A DNA stretch of 64,000 nucleotides from a bacterium. Lineage in GTDB: Bacteria > Armatimonadota > Zipacnadia > Zipacnadales > Zipacnadaceae. This document shows positions 28,337 to 37,207 of the stretch, piece by piece. Location of the stretch: assembly GCA_030603495.1 (NCBI GenBank), contig JAUVXR010000005.1, positions 1 to 64,000 of the forward strand, read 5' to 3'. The notes beneath the pieces are model-generated. The model was given only the letters and a program-made list of their open reading frames with translations. It had not been told where the DNA came from and searched no databases. Every line of letters begins with the position of its first letter. Positions within the stretch are counted from its first letter, which is position 1. Both the position numbers and the translations under genes were made by a program.

Positions 28337-28753
28337 ATGGCAAGTACGAAAATGCGCGACCGTGAGAAAGCCAGCACACGCGTCATCCGCGTCAACGTGG
28401 GAGGAGAGATGTACCAAGACCACGAGGGCCACGTTTGGGAGGCGGACCAGGCGTATCACGCGGGCTCGTGGGGCACTCTTGATATGCCCACTACCGATAT
28501 TCTCACCACCACAGACAGGATCAGCGCTACCGAGGATCAGTTCCTGTTTCAAAGCATCCGAGTGGGCGAGCAACTCGAAGCAGCCAAAGGCGAGCCGGTA
28601 GTGGATGAAGAGATCAAGGCGCTTGTTGCCGAGCGCGAGCAGGCCCGCAAGGACCGCGACTTCGCCCGCGCTGACGAAATCCGTGACCAACTCGCCGCCC
28701 AGGGCATTATTCTGGAAGATACTGCCGAAGGCACGATCTGGCGGAGGCGTTAA
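28337..28753 (+). CDS. Chimeric ORF: malectin-like N-terminal segment fused in frame to a duplicated CysS C-terminal tail
   Basis: N-term [27 protein letters not shown]...[13 protein letters not shown] (malectin-like); C-term [12 protein letters not shown]...TIWRRR identical to CysS except the last residue; AAGGAGAA RBS upstream of ATG. Confidence 0.8.
   Translation: MASTKMRDREKASTRVIRVNVGGEMYQDHEGHVWEADQAYHAGSWGTLDMPTTDILTTTDRISATEDQFLFQSIRVGEQLEAAKGEPVVDEEIKALVAEREQARKDRDFARADEIRDQLAAQGIILEDTAEGTIWRRR
28568..28753 (+). repeat. Duplicate of the cysS 3' end
   Basis: About 12 nt differences over 186 nt, mostly at third codon positions. Confidence 0.95.
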
Positions 28754-28762
28754 CTTCTCGGC

Positions 28763-29809
28763 CTATCGCACGGGGCACCAAACGGGCCTGAAGTTAATGC
28801 CAGGGCTGCTTGTCAGCCTCGTCTCTCCCGTGCCGTCGGCATTCATCACATAAATCTCGAGATCGCCCTCGCTGGTGTCATGCCTTTCGAAGACGATTCT
28901 GGTGCCGTCGGGCGACCAGGAGGCGTGCACATCCTGTGGAGGACTTCTTGTCAGCCTGGTTTGCTGGCCCCCGTCGGCATTCATCACGTAGATTTCGCCG
29001 TTTCCGTCACGCCCGCTGTGGAACAAGATCTTACTGCCGTCTGGAGACCACACCGGCGCATGGTCATGCCCAGGATTGTTGCTCAGGTTAGCCTTTCCGC
29101 TGCCATCGGTGTTCATCACGTACACCTCGTGCTTCCCATCCCAGTCAGCGCTAAACGCAATCTTGCACCCGTCGGGAGACCAAGCCGGGGAGCTAGCGAA
29201 GCCCGACCCTGTAGTCAGCCTGGTTCTCCCACTGCCGTCAGCGCTAATGACGTAGATGGCAGTTCGCCCGTGCCCCCAGGATCGTGCGAAGACAAGCCGG
29301 CTGCCATCCGGTGCCCAGGACAGATCCAGCGCAAACAGCGGCGGACTGGTGAGCACGGTCGTGTCAGTGCCGTCAGCGTTCATCAAGCAGACCTGCGAAC
29401 GCTCGCGGCCAAGGACTCGCCCATACCTGATGAACGCGATTTTGCCCCCGTGGGGACACCATAGTGGCTCGGGGTAAAGGAACCCCAGGCCTTTCGTCAG
29501 GTTGGTCTGTTCAGTCCCATCAGCATTCATTACGTAGATCTCTTTGTCCCCGTCCCGCTCACTGACGAAAGCGATCTTGGAGCCGTCGGGAGACCACACC
29601 GGCGACTGATCATACCCAGGGCTATGCGTCAGCCGCGTTTGCCCGGTGCCGTCAGCATTCATTACGTAGATCTCTCTGTCCCCGTCCCGCTCACTGACGA
29701 AGGCTATCTTTCCTGTGGGGCCGGCCCTTCGCTGCTGAGCAAGCCCCGTCGGCAAGGCTGCCAAACCAAGGATCAGCACGCTCACGACAGCACTCTGGAT
29801 GCCGCGCAT
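28763..29809 (-). CDS. TolB/PD40-type beta-propeller protein, seven repeats
   Basis: Repeats of [44 protein letters not shown]. Confidence 0.85.
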   Translation of the reverse strand: MRGIQSAVVSVLILGLAALPTGLAQQRRAGPTGKIAFVSERDGDREIYVMNADGTGQTRLTHSPGYDQSPVWSPDGSKIAFVSERDGDKEIYVMNADGTEQTNLTKGLGFLYPEPLWCPHGGKIAFIRYGRVLGRERSQVCLMNADGTDTTVLTSPPLFALDLSWAPDGSRLVFARSWGHGRTAIYVISADGSGRTRLTTGSGFASSPAWSPDGCKIAFSADWDGKHEVYVMNTDGSGKANLSNNPGHDHAPVWSPDGSKILFHSGRDGNGEIYVMNADGGQQTRLTRSPPQDVHASWSPDGTRIVFERHDTSEGDLEIYVMNADGTGETRLTSSPGINFRPVWCPVR

Positions 29810-30020
29810 CGCAACTACCTCTCCCGAAGAACACTGTGGTCAACATAACCCTTGCTGCGTGACCTACACTATCATTCTATACCCGCCATCGGCCCCAGTC
29901 AACTTAGGCAGCCGGCGGAACCAGGAAGGAAGTTGGCTACCGAGCAGAGAAACAGTCAGGGCAGACGACTGCCTATCCAACTGGCATCTAATCAGATGAC
30001 AGTAGAGGAGAGCGATCGGT

Positions 30021-31058
30021 ATGGCATCCATCAGTGTTGGTATAGTCGGGCTGGGGTGGGCGGCGAGTGGGCATCTGCCCGCATTCAAGGCCAACCCGGA
30101 TATTGAAGTGGTAGCGCTGTGCTCCAGTAAGGACCTCAGCGCCGAAGAGATTCGCGAGATGTGCGGCAGCGCCGCTACGCTCTACCACGACTACGAGGAG
30201 TTCCTCAGGCATTCCGGCCTGGACGTGGTGGATATCTGCACCCCGCACCATATGCATCCCCCCCAGGCGATCCAGGCCGCCGAGGCGGGCAAGCACCTGA
30301 TGATCGAGAAGCCGCTGGCGGTTGACTACGAGAGCCTCCTGGCGATGCGCGACGTTATTGAGAAGGCGGGGGTCAAGTCCACGGTCTACTTCGAGCTGCG
30401 CTTCATCCCGCATTTCCAAATGGTCAAGTCGGTTATGGCCCAGGGGCTGCTGGGAGACGTCCATCACTTTGAAGTGGACTACTACCACGGCATCGGCCCG
30501 TGGTACGGACAGTATGAGTGGAATGTGAAGAAGGAAATCGGCGGCAGCGCACTGATTACCGCCGGCGTGCATGCTCTGGATGCGCTGCTGTATTTTGCTG
30601 ACCGCGAGGTCGAGGAGGTCTTCGCCTATTCAACCAAAACTGCGGCTCCTGATCTGCAGGAATACGAGTACGACACCACCTCCGTCTCGATTCTCAAGTT
30701 CGCCGATGGCACCTGCGGGAAGTGCGTCGCGTGTGTTGACTGTCGCCAGCCGTACGTCTTCAATGTCCACCTGATTGGCAGCGAGGGCACCCTCTGGAAC
30801 GATAAACTCTGGTCTACGCAGATTGAGGGTGTAAGGCCCGACGAGTGGATCGATGTCCCCAGCACTCCGGCGGAGTCCGGCGATGTGCTCGACCACCCTT
30901 ATCCCCCGCAGATAGACCATTTCGCCCAGTGCCTGCTGGAGGACAATGACTCGTCCATCAACTTCGCCGAGGCCTTCAAGACCCACCGGGTAATGTTCGC
31001 CATCGAAAAATCCCTGGCCGAGGACAGGCCGGTGAGAATGGAGGAGATGGACAGATAG
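30021..31058 (+). CDS. Gfo/Idh/MocA family oxidoreductase
   Basis: SVGIVGLGWAASGHLPAF, DVVDICTPHHMHPPQAIQAAEAGKHLMIEKPLAV. Confidence 0.88.
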   Translation: MASISVGIVGLGWAASGHLPAFKANPDIEVVALCSSKDLSAEEIREMCGSAATLYHDYEEFLRHSGLDVVDICTPHHMHPPQAIQAAEAGKHLMIEKPLAVDYESLLAMRDVIEKAGVKSTVYFELRFIPHFQMVKSVMAQGLLGDVHHFEVDYYHGIGPWYGQYEWNVKKEIGGSALITAGVHALDALLYFADREVEEVFAYSTKTAAPDLQEYEYDTTSVSILKFADGTCGKCVACVDCRQPYVFNVHLIGSEGTLWNDKLWSTQIEGVRPDEWIDVPSTPAESGDVLDHPYPPQIDHFAQCLLEDNDSSINFAEAFKTHRVMFAIEKSLAEDRPVRMEEMDR

Positions 31059-31292
31059 TTGGCCAGGCTCGGCTCAGCTGCCCCATGATTCTTGTAAGGC
31101 CGTGGGCCTTAATGGGGGTATACGGCCTCTTGCTCTTTACCCGATAACTCTCGGTTATCATGGGCGCAAGGAGGAAACAGTAACGCGAGAGACGAATCTA
31201 ACAAATTGTGGTTGTGTATGAGCACAATTGTAGACCAATGTCCTATCTGGCGAATCATTTGCTCAGAGAACATTTGAAGGAGGGCGTAAGAA

Positions 31293-32657
31293 ATGGATCA
31301 GACCAAGATCATCCTGCCCGAGAGTGAAATGCCTCAGCAGTGGTACAACATCAATCCGGACCTGCCCGCGCCGCTCTCCCCGCCGCTTAACCCCGGAACC
31401 GGCCAGCCGATCGGCCCGGAGGACCTAGCGCCGATCTTTCCGATGGAGCTGATCAAGCAGGAAGTCTCGATGGAGCCGTGGATCGAGATTCCCGACGATA
31501 TCCTGCGGGTCTACAAGCTGTGGCGGCCTAGCCCGCTGTTCCGGGCGCATCGGCTCGAAGAGTACCTGGGCACACCGGCGCGTATCTACTACAAGAACGA
31601 AAGCTTCAGCCCAGCGGGCAGCCACAAGCCCAACACTGCCGTCGCCCAAGCCTACTATAACAAGCAGGAGGGTGTCACCCGCATCGCCACCGAGACCGGT
31701 GCCGGCCAGTGGGGTAGCGCGCTGTCATTTGCCGGGGCACTGTTCGATCTGACGATTACCGTCTATATGGTGAGGTGCAGCTACGAGCAGAAGCCGTACC
31801 GGCGGATGTTAATGGAAGCGTGGGGGGCGGAGTGTTTCTCCTCGCCGACCGACAAGACTAACGCCGGGCGCGCTATCCTGGCGCAGGACCCCGATACGCC
31901 GGGTAGCCTGGGTATTGCCATCTCCGAGGCGGTTGAAGATGCCGCCACTCACGACGATACCAAGTATTCGCTGGGCAGCGTGCTTAATCATGTGATGCTG
32001 CATCAGACCATTAATGGTCTGGAAACCAAGAAGCAACTCGACTTAGTCGGGGATAAGGCCGACGTGCTGGTCGGCTGTGTTGGGGGCGGTTCGAACTTCG
32101 CGGGCCTGGCTTTCCCGTTTGTCAAAGACAAGCTCGATGGGGGGGACATTGACATCATCGCCTGCGAGCCGACTGCCTGTCCAACGCTGACCCGGGCGCC
32201 ATATCGCTATGACTTCGGTGATACCGCGCAGCTCACGCCCTTGCTCAAGATGTACACGCTAGGCCACAGCTTTGTCCCGCCGCCGATTCATGCCGGCGGC
32301 CTGCGTTACCACGGGATGGCCCCGCTTATCTGCCTGCTAGTCAGCCAGGGCATCGTCGAGCCCCGCGCCTTCCAGCAGCCGGATATCTTTGAGGCAGCGA
32401 TTACCTGGGCGCGCACCGAGGGAGCGCTGCCTGCTCCGGAGACAGCTCACGCAGTCAAGGCCGGCATTGACGAGGCGCTCAAGTGCAAGGAGACCGGCGA
32501 AGAGAAGTGTATTGTCATTGCCTATAGCGGCCATGGTCATTTCGATCTGGCGGCCTATGACAGCTACCTGCAGGGCAATGTCAAGCCCTTTGATCTGCCT
32601 CAGGAAGAGATCGATAAGGCCCTATCCGAGCTACCGGAGATCTCCGAGCCAGCCTAG
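31293..32657 (+). CDS. TrpB-like (TrpB2) pyridoxal-phosphate-dependent protein
   Basis: GRPSPLF-type block ([40 protein letters not shown]), [30 protein letters not shown]. Confidence 0.88.
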   Translation: MDQTKIILPESEMPQQWYNINPDLPAPLSPPLNPGTGQPIGPEDLAPIFPMELIKQEVSMEPWIEIPDDILRVYKLWRPSPLFRAHRLEEYLGTPARIYYKNESFSPAGSHKPNTAVAQAYYNKQEGVTRIATETGAGQWGSALSFAGALFDLTITVYMVRCSYEQKPYRRMLMEAWGAECFSSPTDKTNAGRAILAQDPDTPGSLGIAISEAVEDAATHDDTKYSLGSVLNHVMLHQTINGLETKKQLDLVGDKADVLVGCVGGGSNFAGLAFPFVKDKLDGGDIDIIACEPTACPTLTRAPYRYDFGDTAQLTPLLKMYTLGHSFVPPPIHAGGLRYHGMAPLICLLVSQGIVEPRAFQQPDIFEAAITWARTEGALPAPETAHAVKAGIDEALKCKETGEEKCIVIAYSGHGHFDLAAYDSYLQGNVKPFDLPQEEIDKALSELPEISEPA

Positions 32658-32717
32658 TCGAGCGTCATTCTCGAGCCGTTATCCATCAGCCTGGCTCAAC
32701 AAGCCAGTATGTCTGTG

Positions 32718-32748
32718 CGGGTCCGGCGGCGTTATGCTGCCGGGCCCG
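32718..32748 (+). terminator. Terminator-like hairpin after the trpB-like gene
   Basis: CGGGTCCGGCGGC-GTTAT-GCTGCCGGGCCCG, 13-bp stem including G-U pairs. Confidence 0.5.
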
Positions 32749-32808
32749 TTCACCCCGTAGCGCCGTTCTGTATCCTCCCCCCAAGCGCCGGGCAGGCCGC
32801 TGGAGAGC

Positions 32809-32837
32809 TTGACTTGACTGAGCTTAATGGTTATACT
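32809..32837 (+). promoter_or_regulatory. sigma70-like promoter
   Basis: TTGACT - 17 nt - TATACT upstream of the ORF at 32889. Confidence 0.6.
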
Positions 32838-32888
32838 AGTTGTTGGTTGAAAGTAGGTTCAGGCCGACTCCAGTCGCAGCAGTAAAGG

Positions 32889-34187
32889 ATGATAATCATG
32901 AACGATAAGCAGCGGCTCATTATCCTGCTTTGTGCGATGGCGGGCATTGGCGTCCTCACTCTGATCATCGTAGCCGGGCCCCTGGCGCAGAGTAGGTTAG
33001 ATGATGATCCGATGAGGCTGCGCGGAGGAATGGAGACGATGGAGATGGGTGGCGTGGGCATAGCCGGCGGGGCCGGGGGTCTGACGTGGGAAGAGCACGA
33101 GATGCCCGAAGAGCTGACCATCACTTATTCAGAGTGGTTAACCGCGGAAGGACGGAGGCTAGCGGCAATACCAGGATGGTTCGTTACCCAAGAAGACGGC
33201 AGCTCCAAGAAGTACACAAGTTCACAATGGTATCAGCTTCACACCATTTACGAGACGGTTGACGTCCGGGATGCGGCCGCGCGGGAACGGGCCCGGCGGG
33301 GCGCTGCTGGCGGCAAGCTGCTCACCGAGGTCCAACAGCAATTAGTCGTCCAGCGCAAAGAGGTCGAACTGCCCCGGCCGATCTACGACGCCGGCCTGGA
33401 CGACTTCTACTTCCAGGTCACCTACCCTACCTATAACATCGGCGAGGTTACTGAATATGCCGTTACCGTCTCGATGGACGTCATAATGCGCGTGAAGGAG
33501 TCGCTGAGCCGCAGCTACGGTGAGTTCGTGCGCAGAAAGCTGGCGCCTTACGACAATCCCGGCCCGAATCGGGCGGATTTCTATCTCGTTACCTACCAGC
33601 GTAGTTATTGGCGGCCTTACCAGTTCAAGCTCCTGCCCACCACGATCGGCGAGCTTGGCCGCCTATGGGCTGGCAATGTGATAAGCTTTGAATTGCTGGA
33701 CAGGACCGACGAAACCATCGTCTCAACCATGCAGTCGGCCGGGCACAGCATCGAGACGATCAACCATATCGCCTATCCGCCCGAAATTGACCTCAATCCC
33801 ACTCACCAATACCGCACCGGCGCTCAGCTCATTGACTTCGCCGGCAACAAACTGCCACTGCACAACGTCCACGGCTGGCGCTACAGCTTCCGCTTCACGC
33901 TCAGCCTTCAGCAACTAGCCCGGCTGCATAAGGTCAGAGCTCAACTGCTGGATACTGAGGGTGACGTCCGCTCCGAGACCACGATCGTGAGCACCGGCAA
34001 GGCGCCCTTCGCGGGTCTGCTTGGGGCCCTGGGCGTAGCACCCGGGCTGGGCGGCCCGCCCGGTGCCATGCCCCCGGGTATGCTCGAGGGGATGCCCGGT
34101 GTTGGTGGCGCCCCGCTACCTGGAGTGCCGGTGCCACCAGGCCAGCAGCTCCCCCCAATGCCTCCCGCTATGCCCGGGATGATCTAA
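32889..34187 (+). CDS. Hypothetical membrane-anchored protein with Gly/Pro/Met-rich C-terminus
   Basis: N-terminal TM segment (LIILLCAMAGIGVLTLIIVAGPL); tail GVAPGLGGPPGAMPPGMLEGMPGVGGAPLPGVPVPPGQQLPPMPPAMPGMI. Confidence 0.7.
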   Translation: MIIMNDKQRLIILLCAMAGIGVLTLIIVAGPLAQSRLDDDPMRLRGGMETMEMGGVGIAGGAGGLTWEEHEMPEELTITYSEWLTAEGRRLAAIPGWFVTQEDGSSKKYTSSQWYQLHTIYETVDVRDAAARERARRGAAGGKLLTEVQQQLVVQRKEVELPRPIYDAGLDDFYFQVTYPTYNIGEVTEYAVTVSMDVIMRVKESLSRSYGEFVRRKLAPYDNPGPNRADFYLVTYQRSYWRPYQFKLLPTTIGELGRLWAGNVISFELLDRTDETIVSTMQSAGHSIETINHIAYPPEIDLNPTHQYRTGAQLIDFAGNKLPLHNVHGWRYSFRFTLSLQQLARLHKVRAQLLDTEGDVRSETTIVSTGKAPFAGLLGALGVAPGLGGPPGAMPPGMLEGMPGVGGAPLPGVPVPPGQQLPPMPPAMPGMI

Positions 34188-34237
34188 GCGCGGGCCAGCA
34201 CTTATCCGCCAGACTTCGCAATAGACACCGGTACAAG

Positions 34238-34267
34238 ACAGGCCCCTCCAGAGCAGTAGGGGCCTGT
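34238..34267 (+). terminator. Rho-independent terminator-like hairpin
   Basis: ACAGGCCCCT-N10-AGGGGCCTGT followed by TGTTCT. Confidence 0.6.
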
Positions 34268-34366
34268 TGTTCTACCTAAGCTGTCGGATCGGTCCGAGTC
34301 AGGGAAGACTTCCTGCGTGTCCGGATCACAGTACAGCACCGAGTGGGATGCTGCTCGCCCGAGTGC

Positions 34367-34708
34367 CTACCTAACGCAGGCTACTTTCCCCGTTCCATCC
34401 AGCGCCCAGTGATTGCGCACACACTCGCAGCACCACCCGAACCTCTCACAGGAATCGGCCGAGCATGAGCAGGCCTGCGCGTTGCGGACCTGCATGTCGC
34501 ACGAGTCAGCAATCCCCACCAAGCTCAGGGTCTCCTCCGGGCGCTTCTTCGCCCCACGCATGCAGGCAGACTCGGGCCACTCGAGGCTATTTCGGTGGTA
34601 TGAGATGCACTCACAGCAGACCCCCCGCCGGGGACACGATTCACTCGTGCACGGGCACATCTGGATATTGATTTCGTGATTCGCACATAGTTGCTGAACG
34701 GTTGCCAT
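34367..34708 (-). CDS. Cys-rich protein with two tandem DUF6485-like units
   Basis: CPCTSESCPRRGVCCECISYHRN and CSCSADSCERFGWCCECVRNHWA. Confidence 0.7.
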   Translation of the reverse strand: MATVQQLCANHEINIQMCPCTSESCPRRGVCCECISYHRNSLEWPESACMRGAKKRPEETLSLVGIADSCDMQVRNAQACSCSADSCERFGWCCECVRNHWALDGTGKVACVR

Positions 34709-34816
34709 GCTCTTGGCTGTGCTCCTCTAGTTCTGATACGATGTGAAAAACTCTTGGCAAACGGCTCCGAGCCCCGCCAGGCGCTGAGCGCGCTGTCGCC
34801 TCGTGGCCAGGTGGCA

Positions 34817-35614
34817 CTACTCCCCGGACAGCTTTTCAGCGGCTAGCTGGGCTGCTCTCTCTCCGGACAGGAACATTCCGCCGAATATCGCGCCCATGCG
34901 CGGGGCGCCTGCGGCGGCGTTACAGGCCATTCCCGCCACAATAACGCCGGGATAGACCTCTTTGGTCAGTGCCACAATATGCCCTTCGGCCTGTGTGGCG
35001 TTCATCGGCCGCTCGCCCACTACTCTGCCGGTGGGCGTGTCCAGCCTGGCCTCGGGGATCTTGCGCTCAATCGTCCTCAAGACCTCGCATTCATGCCCCG
35101 TAGCATCAATCACCAGCCGCGCTTTGACGGCCAGCGGATCTACATGCAGTTGCGCTCGTTCCACCGCTCCCCAATTCAACACAACGCCCCGAACGCAATC
35201 CTGCTCGTCAATCATCACGTCTTCGACCGCCATACCGACCCAGATACGCGCCCCAGCATCCACGGCCGCTGCCGCACACTTGGCAACGCACTCCACCGAG
35301 TCGGCAACGTAATAGCCATCCCCAGCCGGCTTCAGGCTCACCCCAACTTCTTGGACAAGTGCAACAGCCTCTTCCTGAATGACCACGCGGGGAAAGAGCA
35401 TGCCGCCACCCCACATCCCGCCGCCGACGTGGAGATTCCGCTCGAACACAGCTACCTCATGCCCGTCCGCCGCTAGCAGGCGCGCGGCGGTAATGCCCGC
35501 CGGTCCCGCCCCGACAACGGCCACGTCCAGGCAGGTACCGGCCAGGAAATCCTCGGCAAACCGGCTTACGATAAGACTAGTGACCTGAGCTTCATCAATC
35601 TCACGCACAGACAT
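34817..35614 (-). CDS. thi4: Thiazole synthase Thi4 (sulfide-dependent/His type)
   Basis: DVAVVGAGPAGITAARLLAADGHEVAVFERNLHVGGGMWGGGMLFP; NWGAVERAQLHVDPL; GAPRMGAIFGGMFLSG; preceded by a TPP aptamer. Confidence 0.9.
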   Translation of the reverse strand: MSVREIDEAQVTSLIVSRFAEDFLAGTCLDVAVVGAGPAGITAARLLAADGHEVAVFERNLHVGGGMWGGGMLFPRVVIQEEAVALVQEVGVSLKPAGDGYYVADSVECVAKCAAAAVDAGARIWVGMAVEDVMIDEQDCVRGVVLNWGAVERAQLHVDPLAVKARLVIDATGHECEVLRTIERKIPEARLDTPTGRVVGERPMNATQAEGHIVALTKEVYPGVIVAGMACNAAAGAPRMGAIFGGMFLSGERAAQLAAEKLSGE

Positions 35615-35619
35615 GAAAA

Positions 35620-35644
35620 GCAGACCTCCTTGGGTCAGGTCTGC
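35620..35644 (-). promoter_or_regulatory. SD-sequestering hairpin before thi4
   Basis: On the minus strand GCAGACCT-GACCCAAGG-AGGTCTGC places the AGGAGGT SD partly in a perfect 8-bp stem, 5 nt before ATG. Confidence 0.65.
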
Positions 35645-35696
35645 CAGCGTAGAAAATCGGCCGAAAGGGTCAGCCGATGGAGAAGTGTTGCTTTGG

Positions 35697-35785
35697 GGAA
35701 CACTCCCCTGCGCCGGCATTACCCGGATCAGGTTGTAGGGGTTAACGGCAGAATTGCTTTCTCAGCAGTAACTCCTCCAGGTTCC
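35697..35785 (-). ncRNA. TPP riboswitch (THI element) aptamer
   Basis: Minus strand: CTGAGAAAGC...AACCCCTACAACCTGATCCGGGTAATGCCGGCGCAGGGGAG, matching the CUGAGA / ACCUGAUCuGGaUAAUGCCaGCGuAGGGA consensus. Confidence 0.93.
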
Positions 35786-35850
35786 AACCACATAAGACTG
35801 TAACCTATCTACAGTTGATCTGTCAACGACGCCGAGGCTCACCTGGTTAC

Positions 35851-36600
35851 TCAACTGGTTGGGGGAATCTCTCCGGCAAGCGGCCTAAGCTCAATCTCGC
35901 CCCAGACGGCCATCGTTTCGCCGCAGATGGCCACCGCACCAATGATATCGCCAAGCTCCGCCGCCCAAGCCACGGCTGACTGACAGTCCTGCGGGCTGCC
36001 CACCCGATTTGCCATTGCCGTAGCTATCGCATCAGCCAGCGGGGCCTTCTCCGCCACGACCACCGCCGCATCCGCCTGCCCACTGCTGTGCGAGTGGCCG
36101 ACGGTACCCGACGAGGTGCAGACGCCCAGCTTCACGCCACCGGCGATTACCAGCCCGACGCGATCACTGAGAGTCGAGCGGCCCGCCCGGATCGCCACAA
36201 TCCGCGGCACCCGGGTCGCCAGAAAGATGTCGCCGCCGTTCTCGACGATCACCTGCGGGCTATACGCCAGCAATCGCTCGCCCACGTACTCAGCTATAGC
36301 TCCAGCAACCGCCGCCATCGGACCTGTGCCGGCCTGCCGAGCCGCCCGGTACATGCGCGCGACGACCTGCGGACAGCCTGCCGGCTCGGGCAGTGGGCCC
36401 AGGCTGCTGCCGAAATCCCCGTGGCTGCCCACGTGTCTCTTGACCTGCGCGCGGACCTCACCAGCCGCCGCCAGAGCCTCCTCGGCCAGCTGGCTCTCGG
36501 CATGTATGTACAGTCCGGTCTCCGCCGTCGAGACGCTAAAGCCCACCAAATCGGGGCTGTCTGTAGTCTCGCGGTAAACCCGCGGTTCGTAAGTCATCAC
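35851..36600 (-). CDS. UPF0280/ApbE-related family protein
   Basis: GPMAAVAGAIAEYVGERLL...VIVENGGDIFL, LGVCTSSGTVGHSHSSGQADAAVVVA. Confidence 0.85.
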   Translation of the reverse strand: MMTYEPRVYRETTDSPDLVGFSVSTAETGLYIHAESQLAEEALAAAGEVRAQVKRHVGSHGDFGSSLGPLPEPAGCPQVVARMYRAARQAGTGPMAAVAGAIAEYVGERLLAYSPQVIVENGGDIFLATRVPRIVAIRAGRSTLSDRVGLVIAGGVKLGVCTSSGTVGHSHSSGQADAAVVVAEKAPLADAIATAMANRVGSPQDCQSAVAWAAELGDIIGAVAICGETMAVWGEIELRPLAGEIPPTS

Positions 36601-36636
36601 TGAGTCGGTTGGGGATAGGTTGCGCTGGCAAGACGG

Positions 36637-37203
36637 TCAGTCAGCCGACGCATTGATCTCGGCTACAATCTCGCGCAACTGCTGCTCTCCCGCAAATCCG
36701 AAGCGTTGCGTTTCCTGGCCGTTTTCAAATACCACCACTAGCGGAATGTAAGTAACGCCAAGTTGGTTCGCCAGCCAGGCATTCGACTGGATATCCACTG
36801 CGCCAAACTTCATCTTTCCCGTGTATTCTTTCGCCAGGTCCTCGAGGATTGGCCTGAGGATGTAACAGGGCATACAGTAAGTTGCCCAGAACTCCACTAC
36901 GACGGGCGTCTCCGCCTGGAGAACCTCCTGCACAAAGGTACTCTCCGTAATCTCTATTACCTTGCCCTCTGCTTCGAGGCCTTGAGGGGAATCGGCCGGA
37001 TCCACCACCCGGGTCCCCGTGGCTGCCACATTCGGTGGCGGCTTGGCTTCCTCAGAGGAGGGCTGCTGCGCCTGGTCGGGTTCGGCGGGGGCCAGGTTTA
37101 TATCTTGGCTATGCTTCCGGCCACAACCCCAGAACGATAAGACCAACGCCGCCAGCGTTACCGCTGTCAGACTGAGGACGAGCCTAGCCCAGAACTTGCT
37201 CAT
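36637..37203 (-). CDS. Thioredoxin-fold lipoprotein
   Basis: Signal/lipobox-like N-terminus (LVLSFWGCGRKHS) and EFWATYCMPCYILRPILEDLAKEY. Confidence 0.8.
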   Translation of the reverse strand: MSKFWARLVLSLTAVTLAALVLSFWGCGRKHSQDINLAPAEPDQAQQPSSEEAKPPPNVAATGTRVVDPADSPQGLEAEGKVIEITESTFVQEVLQAETPVVVEFWATYCMPCYILRPILEDLAKEYTGKMKFGAVDIQSNAWLANQLGVTYIPLVVVFENGQETQRFGFAGEQQLREIVAEINASAD

Positions 37204-37207
37204 CGTA

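Noticed and set aside
26925-28753. Simple assembly duplication as explanation for the cysS tail copy
   Set aside because: The copies differ at about 12 sites, mainly synonymous, and have unrelated flanks; an assembly artefact would give identical copies. A misjoin between strains is still possible and is listed as a check.
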